IMG/VR virus record: IMGVR_UViG_3300030107_006967
Coordinates: 1 to 57,734 of that record
Length of the DNA: 57,734 nt
Origin: a virus
Reading direction: 5' to 3' (one strand)
Below are positions 42,880 through 49,847 of this stretch, piece by piece. A model generated the notes under the pieces. It saw only the letters and a program-made list of their open reading frames with translations, searched no databases and was not told where the DNA came from. The position numbers and the translations under genes are program-made. The first letter of the stretch is position 1; each line of letters opens with the position of its first letter.

Positions 42880-42974
42880 TACTTTTCCTTACAACAGCAA
42901 GTACAGCAGCCGCAACAGCAGCAGCAGTGTGCGTCGTTAAATAAGTTTGCTAATCTGTGTAGTATCTTTTTCAT
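42879..42974 (-). CDS. 31-residue poly-cysteine microprotein
   Basis: ATG at 42974 with a strong GGAGG site 8 bases upstream; stop TAA at 42881-42879 overlaps the next ATG as TAATG, the same coupling used by its neighbours, which supports a real gene. Residues 1-16 are a basic amphipathic helix (MKKILHRLANLFNDAH); residues 17-28 are CCCCCGCCTCCC, ten Cys in twelve positions; it ends KEK. It could bind metal ions or clusters, be lipid-modified, or lie on the membrane. No family known to me. Confidence 0.65.
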   Translation of the reverse strand: MKKILHRLANLFNDAHCCCCCGCCTCCCKEK

Positions 42975-42977
42975 TTT

Positions 42978-43349
42978 TTATTCCTCCGCTTTTACGCAGT
43001 TTCTGTATGTCTTACCATACATCTTTTTTGTTTTTGTAGTTGGATGAGTCTTGTAGCCTTTTTGGCAGCGTTCTTCCATACCAAACTCTTGTTCATCTAT
43101 AACATCCCTGAACTCTACGCCCAACTCTTCTGCCCTATCGTAATCTCCGTCCTCAATCGCTTCTTGCTGTTCTGGTGTTTCTACAACCGCCAACATAAAA
43201 TCTCTTGGATCATACACGGCTGGCTCGCCAGACATATTGACCATAACAATATCTCGTAAAGCTTCTTTTTCTTTTTGAGCCCTGTATTTTTGGAAGTCAA
43301 TAACTTCTTCCTTGATTATCTGGATTAGTTGTTTTTTTGTAAGTTTCAT
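42978..43349 (-). CDS. Unidentified small protein with basic Cys C-terminus
   Basis: 123 residues. The first 19 residues (KKQLIQIIKEEVIDF core) are an amphipathic helix containing I-K-E, another possible prohead-protease leader. The middle is acidic (QQEAIEDGDYDRAEELG). The last 35 residues, with ERCQKGYKTHPTTKTKKMYG and YRNCVKAEE, form a compact Cys/His/Lys-rich module like those seen at the ends of other phage proteins. Overlaps its upstream neighbour by an ATGA. Confidence 0.65.
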   Translation of the reverse strand: MKLTKKQLIQIIKEEVIDFQKYRAQKEKEALRDIVMVNMSGEPAVYDPRDFMLAVVETPEQQEAIEDGDYDRAEELGVEFRDVIDEQEFGMEERCQKGYKTHPTTKTKKMYGKTYRNCVKAEE

Positions 43350-43963
43350 CTCTTTACTAACTCCTTATTTACGATATCGTAGCCTTCCACAACTCCTACC
43401 TTTTCGTAGTCAAAGCCGGGGAGTAGGGCAATCTTCTGCTCTGGGAACTTACCATTCACAATAAACGAGCAAGCCTGACCTACCACTTCTGTAAAGAGGG
43501 CTGGGTGTGATGCTGGCGGCATAGTTTGTATGTGTGCGTTGTAAGAAGCAATCTCGCCCTTAGCATCAAACTGTGTGCCTCGCTGAATGTGAGACATAAA
43601 ATCGTGGACTGCCCTAAACTTTGCGTTTGTTTGTGGATCAAAGATGTCGTGTTCTGCGTCAAGGGTGGAGATTTTTAGAACACCATTTCTATCAACATCT
43701 TGTTTTAGTTCTTCTGCGTTGGCATATGGGTGCTCTTCAACAAACTCAATGTCTACAACGCCCTCAATCCTTTTGAACATCTTGTCAACAAAAGGCTTCA
43801 TAGCTTCAAAAGAAGATACAGCACTCTCATCAAACTTGGGTGCTCTTGCGTATGCTTCGGCAACCAACTGACAATATTTATCCCAACCATTTGGTCCGGG
43901 TTTGAGCATTAGTTTTTCATTTAGGGCGATGAACTTTCGCCATTCTGTTAAGATCTCTTTCAT
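43346..43963 (-). CDS. Conserved-type protein with capsid-targeting-like leader
   Basis: 205 residues from the ATG at 43963, chosen over one at 43981 because it sits in TAATG with the upstream stop and has AGGA 9 bases before it. The leader MKEILTEWRKFIALNE parallels MKQLLENWRQYLNE of the neighbour and ends L-N-E. The body has LKISTLDAEHDIFDP, KFRAVHDFMSHIQRG, YNAHIQTMPPASHPALFTEVVGQA and KIALLPGFDY, with several conserved-looking His and Asp that could bind a metal. Function unknown. Confidence 0.7.
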   Translation of the reverse strand: MKEILTEWRKFIALNEKLMLKPGPNGWDKYCQLVAEAYARAPKFDESAVSSFEAMKPFVDKMFKRIEGVVDIEFVEEHPYANAEELKQDVDRNGVLKISTLDAEHDIFDPQTNAKFRAVHDFMSHIQRGTQFDAKGEIASYNAHIQTMPPASHPALFTEVVGQACSFIVNGKFPEQKIALLPGFDYEKVGVVEGYDIVNKELVKR

Positions 43964-44382
43964 TAGTTCTTTTCCTGCCATTGATAAGATACTTTATCTT
44001 CATCTATCGGTCCACCAGCAGCCCAAGTGTAACAAGTTCTAGCAGAGTGGCATTTAAATTTATGCATCCAGCAATATCCTAGCATGCCTTCCTCATCTTC
44101 TATGGGCTGTGATACAGGTCCGGGTAAACACTCTAACATCCTTGGGGATATATCAAAGGCAGTGCAGTTGGAACATTTTGATTTTTTTGCAACATCTACG
44201 CTAGTATTCCAATGCTTTGCTATTCTTTCATAGTATCCCTCGTCTGATAGATTAAGTGGACCATACTGAATATGTTCAGCCTTTATAGAAGCATTTCTGT
44301 TCTTGGTATTGAGTTCCAAGTCTTGTGTAGCTTCTGGGCAAGACCCTTTTTGTTTTTTAGATTTGATCTTTATTTTAATCAT
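43963..44382 (-). CDS. Cys-rich, probably metal-binding protein
   Basis: 139 residues from the ATG at 44382 (TAATG overlap with the upstream stop; AGGAAG site). Residues 60-130 contain KCSNCTAFDI, MLECLPG, LGYCWMHKFKCHSARTCYTW and AAGGPID: seven Cys with His in a pattern that would suit an iron-sulfur or zinc site. The N-terminus is Lys-rich. I do not know its function; the neighbours are also Cys-rich, so they may share a metal or redox role. Confidence 0.7.
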   Translation of the reverse strand: MIKIKIKSKKQKGSCPEATQDLELNTKNRNASIKAEHIQYGPLNLSDEGYYERIAKHWNTSVDVAKKSKCSNCTAFDISPRMLECLPGPVSQPIEDEEGMLGYCWMHKFKCHSARTCYTWAAGGPIDEDKVSYQWQEKN

Positions 44383-45284
44383 TACCACTTCCTACAAGAC
44401 CAATACCTTGCTTTTGTCTTTGGACCCGGATTATCACAATTGTGTCTAGCTCTGAATGATTTACGTCTTTTTGGATTAGACTTTTTAATTCTCATATTTG
44501 GATCACCGAAGTTTACTTTTTTAACATTGCCTGTCTTTGGATCTTTTACATAAACCTTGAACTTTTTAACATCGCCTCGTGTCGGCTTATTCAAAGTAAC
44601 TTTTCTACCTTGGTATTCTGCTTCAACAACAACATCATCCCAAAACTCAAGCATAAAGTCAATAGCATTGCCATCGTCATATGTTGCGTCGGAGGCAGCA
44701 ATGTAGTTGTACTCAATCTCTTCTATCTGCTCTTTCTTTTGAAGGTTAGAACCTCTGCGTTTGTAGCCTTTGCATTGTGCTGGGGTAGGTCTACATCTGG
44801 GATACTTTGATCTCTTTTCTCCCTTTTGTCTTCCGCAGGATTTCTTTTTTCCGCCTTTGTCTTTGCGACAGGTATTACAATCAACCCACCCACCCTTCTT
44901 GCCGGGGGCACCTTGGCGATCAAACCACTTCTTAAGGTCTTCTACAATATCCTTTGCTTTCAATCCCATTTTCGCACTGTCTCTATCTCTATCTTTTTTA
45001 TTTCTTTTTACAACCTCATCATTATAAGTGTCCCTAATTTCCTCTTCTATCGCATTTTCATACTCTTGATTTTCAGCTAACTGCTCATCAGTCATATCCT
45101 CTGATAAGCCTTTCCATATTTTACCTGCACGGCACCTTACAACAGCACCAGATGCATATGCAGACGGCCAAGCATCGTACTTACGCTTTGCAATACGAGT
45201 ACAGCGGTCATCTTTCTTTTCTTTTTCTTTTAAGGACTCATCAGAATATTTTTCTCTAATGCTTTTCATAAATTCTTTAATCAT
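44382..45284 (-). CDS. Basic multi-module Cys-rich protein (DUF5872-like parts)
   Basis: 300 residues, very rich in Lys/Arg. Three modules: CTRIAKRKYDAWPSAYASGA and VVRCRAGKIWKG (27-59); KKWFDRQGAPGKKGGWVDC with NTCRKDKGGKKKSC and KYPRCRPTPAQC (117-168), resembling DUF5872; and a C-terminal module VNFGDPNMRIKKSNPKRRKS, RARHNCDNPGPKTKARYWSC (from about 255). These modules recur in phage proteins and probably bind nucleic acid or zinc. A leader MIKEFMKSIREKYSDE with I-R-E may allow head targeting. Overlaps the upstream gene by 8 bases. Confidence 0.7.
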   Translation of the reverse strand: MIKEFMKSIREKYSDESLKEKEKKDDRCTRIAKRKYDAWPSAYASGAVVRCRAGKIWKGLSEDMTDEQLAENQEYENAIEEEIRDTYNDEVVKRNKKDRDRDSAKMGLKAKDIVEDLKKWFDRQGAPGKKGGWVDCNTCRKDKGGKKKSCGRQKGEKRSKYPRCRPTPAQCKGYKRRGSNLQKKEQIEEIEYNYIAASDATYDDGNAIDFMLEFWDDVVVEAEYQGRKVTLNKPTRGDVKKFKVYVKDPKTGNVKKVNFGDPNMRIKKSNPKRRKSFRARHNCDNPGPKTKARYWSCRKW

Positions 45285-45702
45285 CTTTTAATACCTCAAT
45301 GTGTACGATATCGAATCTTTCCGATAACAATTTAGACAGAGTGGCTGGATCTTCACTATTTTCTGCTACGAGCTTCTTAACCTCTGCTCTCTTTTTATCG
45401 GAAAGTGTCTTTTTCTTTTCCTTATATTTTTTTTCTATTTTATCAATAATCTGCTGATATTTGTCCAAAGCCTCATCTCGTGAAGCGATCTCCTTCGCGT
45501 GACTACTGTTAAGCGTATCTACCTCTTTTTTATGAGCATCTTCTTCTACGCTAAGGACCTCCTTGATATTGTCAACCTTGCCCTTAAAGTATATCCATAC
45601 AGCGACTGTGTAGATCGCTCCGGCAAATATCTGCCAATACTTTTTTATAAAAGCCCAAATCTTCGCGGACCAGACTTTAGCTACTAACCAAAACTCCATC
45701 AT
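45277..45702 (-). CDS. Inner-membrane coiled-coil protein, i-spanin-like
   Basis: 141 residues from the ATG at 45702 (GGAGA upstream; frame opens earlier only with GTG). One N-terminal membrane helix (WQIFAGAIYTVAVWIYF, about 23-39) followed by a long coiled coil (NIKEVLSVEEDAHKKEV to KKTLSDKKRAEVKKL). This is the layout of Rz-type inner-membrane spanins, but no partner o-spanin is evident beside it. It directly follows a holin-like gene with overlapping stop/start. Confidence 0.65.
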   Translation of the reverse strand: MMEFWLVAKVWSAKIWAFIKKYWQIFAGAIYTVAVWIYFKGKVDNIKEVLSVEEDAHKKEVDTLNSSHAKEIASRDEALDKYQQIIDKIEKKYKEKKKTLSDKKRAEVKKLVAENSEDPATLSKLLSERFDIVHIEVLKDD

Positions 45703-45911
45703 TTCCCGTGTCTCCACTGCGTGGCGATATCAGCCAGTCCCTGAATTCCGATATATGCCAAGGAAATAGCAACCCAATCACTAGAATCTAGCGGAGTTCT
45801 CTCAGAAAGCATAAGCCCTGTGGCTGTAATCCATACCATAAGTTTCCTAGAAACTAATTTTGTCAACAATTTATCTAATGCGTGTCTGACCGCCATCATA
45901 TTATCCTCCAT
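45699..45911 (-). CDS. Holin-like small membrane protein (candidate)
   Basis: 70 residues with two hydrophobic stretches, KLMVWITATGLML and DWVAISLAYIGIQGLADIA, joined by SERTPLDSS. Size, N-terminal basic helix (LDKLLTKLVSRK) and topology resemble small two-helix holins. The adjacent spanin-like gene supports a lysis module, yet no endolysin is visible in the window, so this remains a candidate. Confidence 0.55.
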   Translation of the reverse strand: MEDNMMAVRHALDKLLTKLVSRKLMVWITATGLMLSERTPLDSSDWVAISLAYIGIQGLADIATQWRHGK

Positions 45912-46095
45912 CCGGTGTCTTAAATTTTAGGTTCTCAGCAGGAGTTGCAGTTATGTTTTCCCAATCTGGATGTAATTCTTGGAATATTTTTACTATCTTG
46001 TCGTTGTCATACCATTTGAGACTAGCTTCAATGTGAAATATATACTTCGTATTATTTAAATAGTACCTTATTACCCAGTAATCTCGGGACTTCAT
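45901..46095 (-). CDS. Unidentified small soluble protein
   Basis: 64 residues, with alternating beta and helix: DYWVIRYYLNNTKYIFHIEA, KWYDNDKIVKIFQELHPDW, ITATPAENLKF. Strong AGGAGG site before the ATG. It overlaps the holin-like gene by 11 bases. No family recognised. An in-frame copy of the ACTATTTA motif at 46057-46064 is coding and probably fortuitous. Confidence 0.65.
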   Translation of the reverse strand: MKSRDYWVIRYYLNNTKYIFHIEASLKWYDNDKIVKIFQELHPDWENITATPAENLKFKTPDGG

Positions 46096-46103
46096 TCAGC
46101 CTC

Positions 46104-46262
46104 CTAGCCTAAAAAATCTGTCTTTTCAAAAAAAGCCAATGAAATAAACACACCTGAAAGTATCCAAAGTGCTGTATCCATTGGCTCTAACACTACGAAA
46201 CCAAAACAAAAGAAGATCAGCGCTTTTAGTAAATTAGACTGAAAAAAGCTTTTTGGTTCCAT
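46104..46262 (-). CDS. 52-residue membrane protein
   Basis: ATG at 46262 and TAG at 46104. Two hydrophobic helices, LLKALIFFCFGFVVLE and TALWILSGVFISLAFF, with a short PMD turn and a charged end EKTDFLG. Its stop is 9 bases before the ATG of the next gene, inside that gene's ribosome site region, as expected of neighbours in one operon. No Shine-Dalgarno before its own ATG; an ACTATTTAGAAT motif lies immediately upstream. Could be an antiholin/holin partner. Confidence 0.55.
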   Translation of the reverse strand: MEPKSFFQSNLLKALIFFCFGFVVLEPMDTALWILSGVFISLAFFEKTDFLG

Positions 46263-46266
46263 ATTC

Positions 46267-46274
46267 TAAATAGT
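46267..46274 (-). promoter_or_regulatory. ACTATTTA intergenic motif, copy 6
   Basis: In the 17-base gap between the SbcDC-like stop and the ATG of the 52-residue membrane protein; reads ACTATTTAGAAT, overlapping a -10-like TAGAAT. Confidence 0.35.
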
Positions 46275-46279
46275 ATCAA

Positions 46280-49200
46280 TTATTGGTTTACACAAGCAAA
46301 TCCATTTACTTTATCAATCTCGATTGTCATATCGGCAATATCTTTAAGGTGATCTACGTGTGAGATAAGTAAAACAGTTTGGTAATATGACTTTATCATA
46401 TCCAATATTCGAATAAAGCCCTCCATATTTTCGGCATCTAGGGCTGTTGCTGGCTCATCTAGGATGAAAACTGAGCCTTTTGGCAAGGAAGACACCGAAA
46501 GAAGTGCGAGGCGAATTGCCATGGCAGCAATAGTCTTCTCCGCTCCCGAGCCCATCTCAATTGGTCTTGCTTCATATTTTGGGTGCTTGATATAAACATC
46601 CAACTTGTTGCCCTCGCTCTCGAAAAAAACTTCAAAATCAACTACATTAGCCAACACTTTGCTTATTTCATCATTGATTACGGGCAACTTTTTCTTAATA
46701 ACATCAAGCGAGATACCATTAGTGTGCATACATCGCATAAACAAATCATAAGCAGCAAAATTATCACGCAAAGCTTCCATTTCCGCCTTTTGTGCGATGA
46801 GATTTTCTAATCTCTGCTCTAGAGACCCGCGCTCTTTAATTAAGACAACAATTTCTTTATTGCAATCGCCCAAAACACTCTGCTGACCTTTGAGGTTATT
46901 TTGTTGCTCTACCTTTTGGGAAAGGAGTTGTTCCAAATTTTCAATAGCTTCACGATTTTCTTCATATTCTTCTATTTTCACCTGTAGCTTTTCTATCTCA
47001 AGATTCAAAACGGATACATTACTCTCGTTCTTCTCAATAACAAGCTCATTTTGGTTGATAGTATTATAAATATCATCACGCATTTCTAATACTTCTTCGT
47101 ATTTATCTATTTTCTTGTCTATCAACTTGGGATTTAAACTTTGTATATCCTCATACAGGGTTTCAGACTCTTCACGAAGCTCTCTGATGTTTTTTTCAAT
47201 AACAGTTACATTACCTTGAGCCTTGTAAGCGTCTTTAATAAACTTACAAGACCTGTATTCATTTCCACATGGCACCTCAAGAAGAAGTTTAACTTTATTC
47301 TTGTTTTGAGTTAGTCGATATTCCTGTTGTTCGATAGAATGGTTTGTTGCCTTTAAAAGAACTTGATTATCTTCTATTTCATTCCTATGGCTTCGAAGAG
47401 CTTCAATATCAAAGCTATCCAAAACCTGACTTATTTTCTTGTGATCTATTCTTTTTGACCGATTCTCTTCTTTCAGAAATTTTATTTGTTCAACCAAATT
47501 ACCAACTTCGTTGTTTTTTGTAATTTGTTCCTCTTTTACCTCAACAATATTTATAATCTCTGTGGGTATTGAATCTATTTTCCCGATGATTTCGGAAATA
47601 ATTGTTTCGGTTTTTTCGATTGCAGAAGAGTATTTCCTGCATCTATTCTCTTGTTTTCTCTTTGCGGTAGTGTTTTCTTCAAGCGATTGTTTGACATTTT
47701 CGATGTCGGTATCATATTCTTTACCCTCTAGTAGTTTTAATGCACCCTTCATATCAGAGGCATCTTCTTTGGCTTTCTTAAATTTCTTGTCGAAGATTTC
47801 TAGGTCAAGGAATTTTCCTAGTATTTCTTTGCGTTTAGTTGATCCTTCGTTGATAAAAGATAGGCTATCAACCTGAGAAGCCATCGAAGTAAGTAGGAAG
47901 TCTTCGACTGTTCCGAACATTTTTCTTATGTTTTTGTCAGTTCCGTTTCGGCTATCGCCGTTCAGTTCGTTTTCTTCCTGCATAACGTTGTCGTAGCAAG
48001 AGAAGTTGAGGTCTGTTTTAGCCTCTAAAGTTTCAGTCCCCTTGAGTTTCTTCAAATACTTGTAGGAACTTCTTTCAATGGTATAGTCTCGATCACCGAT
48101 TCTGATCTCAAGCCTACCCTTCCCCTCTTCTTTATTTTGGTTAATAACATTGAGGTTCTTTCTCTCATTCTTGCTTGTGGAGTTGAATAGGGTATAGAGC
48201 AAGGCATCAATGATTGAGGACTTTCCTGAATAGTTCTTCCCGAAAATACCGACAATCCCGTGGAGCCTCTCAAAGTTAACCCTGTTGTTTTCCCCATAGT
48301 TAAAGAGATTGTCCCACTCAAAAGATTTAAGGGACCAGTTAACATTTCTGGATACCTCTTCCTCTTCTTCAGCCATCGTATTGTACTTTCGGTTAAGAGA
48401 AAATACTTTTTCAAGAGTCTCTGGTGTGGCTTCATAGTCCTTGAGATACTCGTCGATGAGTTCTTCTTGGACTTTGGGATCTCGCAGATCTTCAATGTTA
48501 ATGCCGTCAGTCAGGTCTTGAACGGACCCCCGCTCTCCACTAGACCTGTTGAGAAAGGTTACACTCTCAGGCTTAAATCTACCCTTAGCAATGTCTAAGG
48601 CTCTCCGCATAACATCAAGTGGTAGGTTGTTCTGGGATACTAGGCGTAACCGAGCACCATTTGGAACCTCTAGGTTCTTAGGCATCTTGCCCTTTGGCGT
48701 CAACTCAATAGTAACAAAGGGCTTGGGATTGGCGAGTGGGTAGTGTTCGCAGGTAAAATTTTCTTTACCTTTAATGTCCCAAAGTAAAAATCCCTTGTCT
48801 TCGCTCTCACCAAAATTCTGTTGCACCAGAGACCCCGGATACGCTACTTTGCCTTTTTCATCAAGCCGCTGGTATGTCTTGTGGATATCTCCCAACAAAG
48901 CATAGTCAAAAGGGGCGAAATTCTTAATGTCTATATCCCCATGTTCCATAACCCAACCAGTATCAGTTGTGACACCAGCGACAGATCCGTGGAAGAGGGC
49001 AATATTTACCTTACTTTCGTCTGTTGGGTCTATCCATTTGTCCTCATCAATAATAGAAAGGACGTTGAGGACAAAGCCATTGCCCAAGTCTACTTCCTGC
49101 GAGAACTTATGAAAGTGAATATTTTTGTGGTCTAGTGCCTCAACAATAGGAGTTACAGCGTCAATTTTGCCCGGATTGCGAAGGTTTAGGTCGTGGTTCC

Positions 49201-49432
49201 CAAGTATAACGTGTAAAGGCGCTATGTCTGCTAAGTTCTCAAAAAACTTGGCAGTCATATGAAAATATGCAGGACTTAGCTGCAATTTGGTATGTGCTGT
49301 GTCGCCCGTGTTCACAATAATGTCTGGTTTAAGTTCTCGTAGTTTTTCATAGAGATCCTCAAATACAGCCTTGTACTCTTCATGATACCTATGGTTCCTG
49401 ATATGAACGTCTGAAATGTGTGCAATTTTCAT
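46280..49432 (-). CDS. Fused SbcD-SbcC (Mre11-Rad50; T4 gp47-gp46) nuclease-ATPase
   Basis: 1050 residues. N-terminal Mre11/SbcD phosphoesterase: ISDVHIR (D8, H10), VNTGD (40-44), LGNHD (77-81), FHGS, LLGDIH. A linker (300-365) leads into a Rad50/SbcC ATPase: Walker A GKNYSGKSSIID from 398, coiled coils from about 570 to 880, a zinc-hook-like turn PCGNEYRSCKF (C722, C729; six residues between Cys, not two), signature MGSGAEKTIAAMAIRLALL and Walker B VFILDEPATALD. In T4 and bacteria these are two genes. Role: end resection and recombination with UvsX. ATGA overlap with upstream gene. Confidence 0.92.
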   Translation of the reverse strand: MKIAHISDVHIRNHRYHEEYKAVFEDLYEKLRELKPDIIVNTGDTAHTKLQLSPAYFHMTAKFFENLADIAPLHVILGNHDLNLRNPGKIDAVTPIVEALDHKNIHFHKFSQEVDLGNGFVLNVLSIIDEDKWIDPTDESKVNIALFHGSVAGVTTDTGWVMEHGDIDIKNFAPFDYALLGDIHKTYQRLDEKGKVAYPGSLVQQNFGESEDKGFLLWDIKGKENFTCEHYPLANPKPFVTIELTPKGKMPKNLEVPNGARLRLVSQNNLPLDVMRRALDIAKGRFKPESVTFLNRSSGERGSVQDLTDGINIEDLRDPKVQEELIDEYLKDYEATPETLEKVFSLNRKYNTMAEEEEEVSRNVNWSLKSFEWDNLFNYGENNRVNFERLHGIVGIFGKNYSGKSSIIDALLYTLFNSTSKNERKNLNVINQNKEEGKGRLEIRIGDRDYTIERSSYKYLKKLKGTETLEAKTDLNFSCYDNVMQEENELNGDSRNGTDKNIRKMFGTVEDFLLTSMASQVDSLSFINEGSTKRKEILGKFLDLEIFDKKFKKAKEDASDMKGALKLLEGKEYDTDIENVKQSLEENTTAKRKQENRCRKYSSAIEKTETIISEIIGKIDSIPTEIINIVEVKEEQITKNNEVGNLVEQIKFLKEENRSKRIDHKKISQVLDSFDIEALRSHRNEIEDNQVLLKATNHSIEQQEYRLTQNKNKVKLLLEVPCGNEYRSCKFIKDAYKAQGNVTVIEKNIRELREESETLYEDIQSLNPKLIDKKIDKYEEVLEMRDDIYNTINQNELVIEKNESNVSVLNLEIEKLQVKIEEYEENREAIENLEQLLSQKVEQQNNLKGQQSVLGDCNKEIVVLIKERGSLEQRLENLIAQKAEMEALRDNFAAYDLFMRCMHTNGISLDVIKKKLPVINDEISKVLANVVDFEVFFESEGNKLDVYIKHPKYEARPIEMGSGAEKTIAAMAIRLALLSVSSLPKGSVFILDEPATALDAENMEGFIRILDMIKSYYQTVLLISHVDHLKDIADMTIEIDKVNGFACVNQ

Positions 49433-49680
49433 TTCGCCTTCCTTACTAATTCTAGCTCTTCATTCCACACGGGCATCGGATGTGATGCCCCTGCTGGTAT
49501 TACCATATAATAATACTTGTTCCAATCGTGATTGGCACCTTGTACTTTTCCCTTTACTTCTGATATCACTCCAAGCATTTGCAGTGAGTTCTTGATCAAC
49601 ACTAGATCTCCGACCTCAAAGGACTTATAACTTCTAACCACTTTATCGGCATCGGATCTGCCTTGTTGTTTGATACCCAT
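49429..49680 (-). CDS. Small SH3-like protein
   Basis: 83 residues. A basic leader (GIKQQGRSDADKVVRSYKS) precedes a beta-barrel pattern VGDLVLIKNSLQMLGVISEV, NKYYYMVIPAG, PVWNEELELV. AGAGGT before ATG. Its first 111 bases overlap the preceding gene in another frame. The barrel pattern is shared with the preceding protein, suggesting duplication. Function unknown. Confidence 0.65.
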   Translation of the reverse strand: MGIKQQGRSDADKVVRSYKSFEVGDLVLIKNSLQMLGVISEVKGKVQGANHDWNKYYYMVIPAGASHPMPVWNEELELVRKAK

Positions 49681-49790
49681 GTTACCTCTGCCACTCCTAA
49701 CTCTTCGCTCATGTCCGTAACAATACCCAAAGGCGAATTATTTGGTAAGCCTATGGGCGTTTTATAGTATACTAAATCACCGATCTTCAT
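49602..49790 (-). CDS. Small SH3-like protein
   Basis: 62 residues from the ATG at 49790 (MKIGDLVYYKTPIG); the open frame extends into the terminator upstream but that part reads as non-coding. Pattern IGDLVYYK, LGIVTDMSEELGVAEVTWV, IKWLEVISP is an SH3-like barrel and parallels the next gene. It is the first gene after the nested terminator/promoter, with a predicted leader of only about 14 bases and no clear Shine-Dalgarno. Confidence 0.6.
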   Translation of the reverse strand: MKIGDLVYYKTPIGLPNNSPLGIVTDMSEELGVAEVTWVSNNKADPMPIKWLEVISPLRSEI

Positions 49791-49792
49791 AA

Positions 49793-49827
49793 TAAAAAAG
49801 CACCCTTGCATTTTAACAAGGGTGCTT
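49793..49827 (-). terminator. Intrinsic terminator containing a promoter -10 box in its loop
   Basis: AAGCACCCTTG pairs with CAAGGGTGCTT (11 bp) and runs on into T's. The loop (49816-49809) is TTAAAATG, which contains the TAAAAT of the promoter listed next. Starts 20 bases after the large lipoprotein stop codon. Confidence 0.85.
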
Positions 49828-49838
49828 AATAAAGTCAA
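49810..49838 (-). promoter_or_regulatory. Sigma70-type promoter nested in terminator
   Basis: TTGACT at 49838-49833, 17-base spacer formed by the left stem arm, TAAAAT at 49815-49810 in the loop. The upstream sequence AAAAAAAGTTC is shared with the element at 6146-6174. Confidence 0.7.
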
Positions 49839-49847
49839 GAACTTTTT

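Noticed and set aside
46057-46064. ACTATTTA copy inside the 64-residue gene as a promoter
   Set aside because: It is coding (within RYYLNNTK) and not near another start, so treated as chance.
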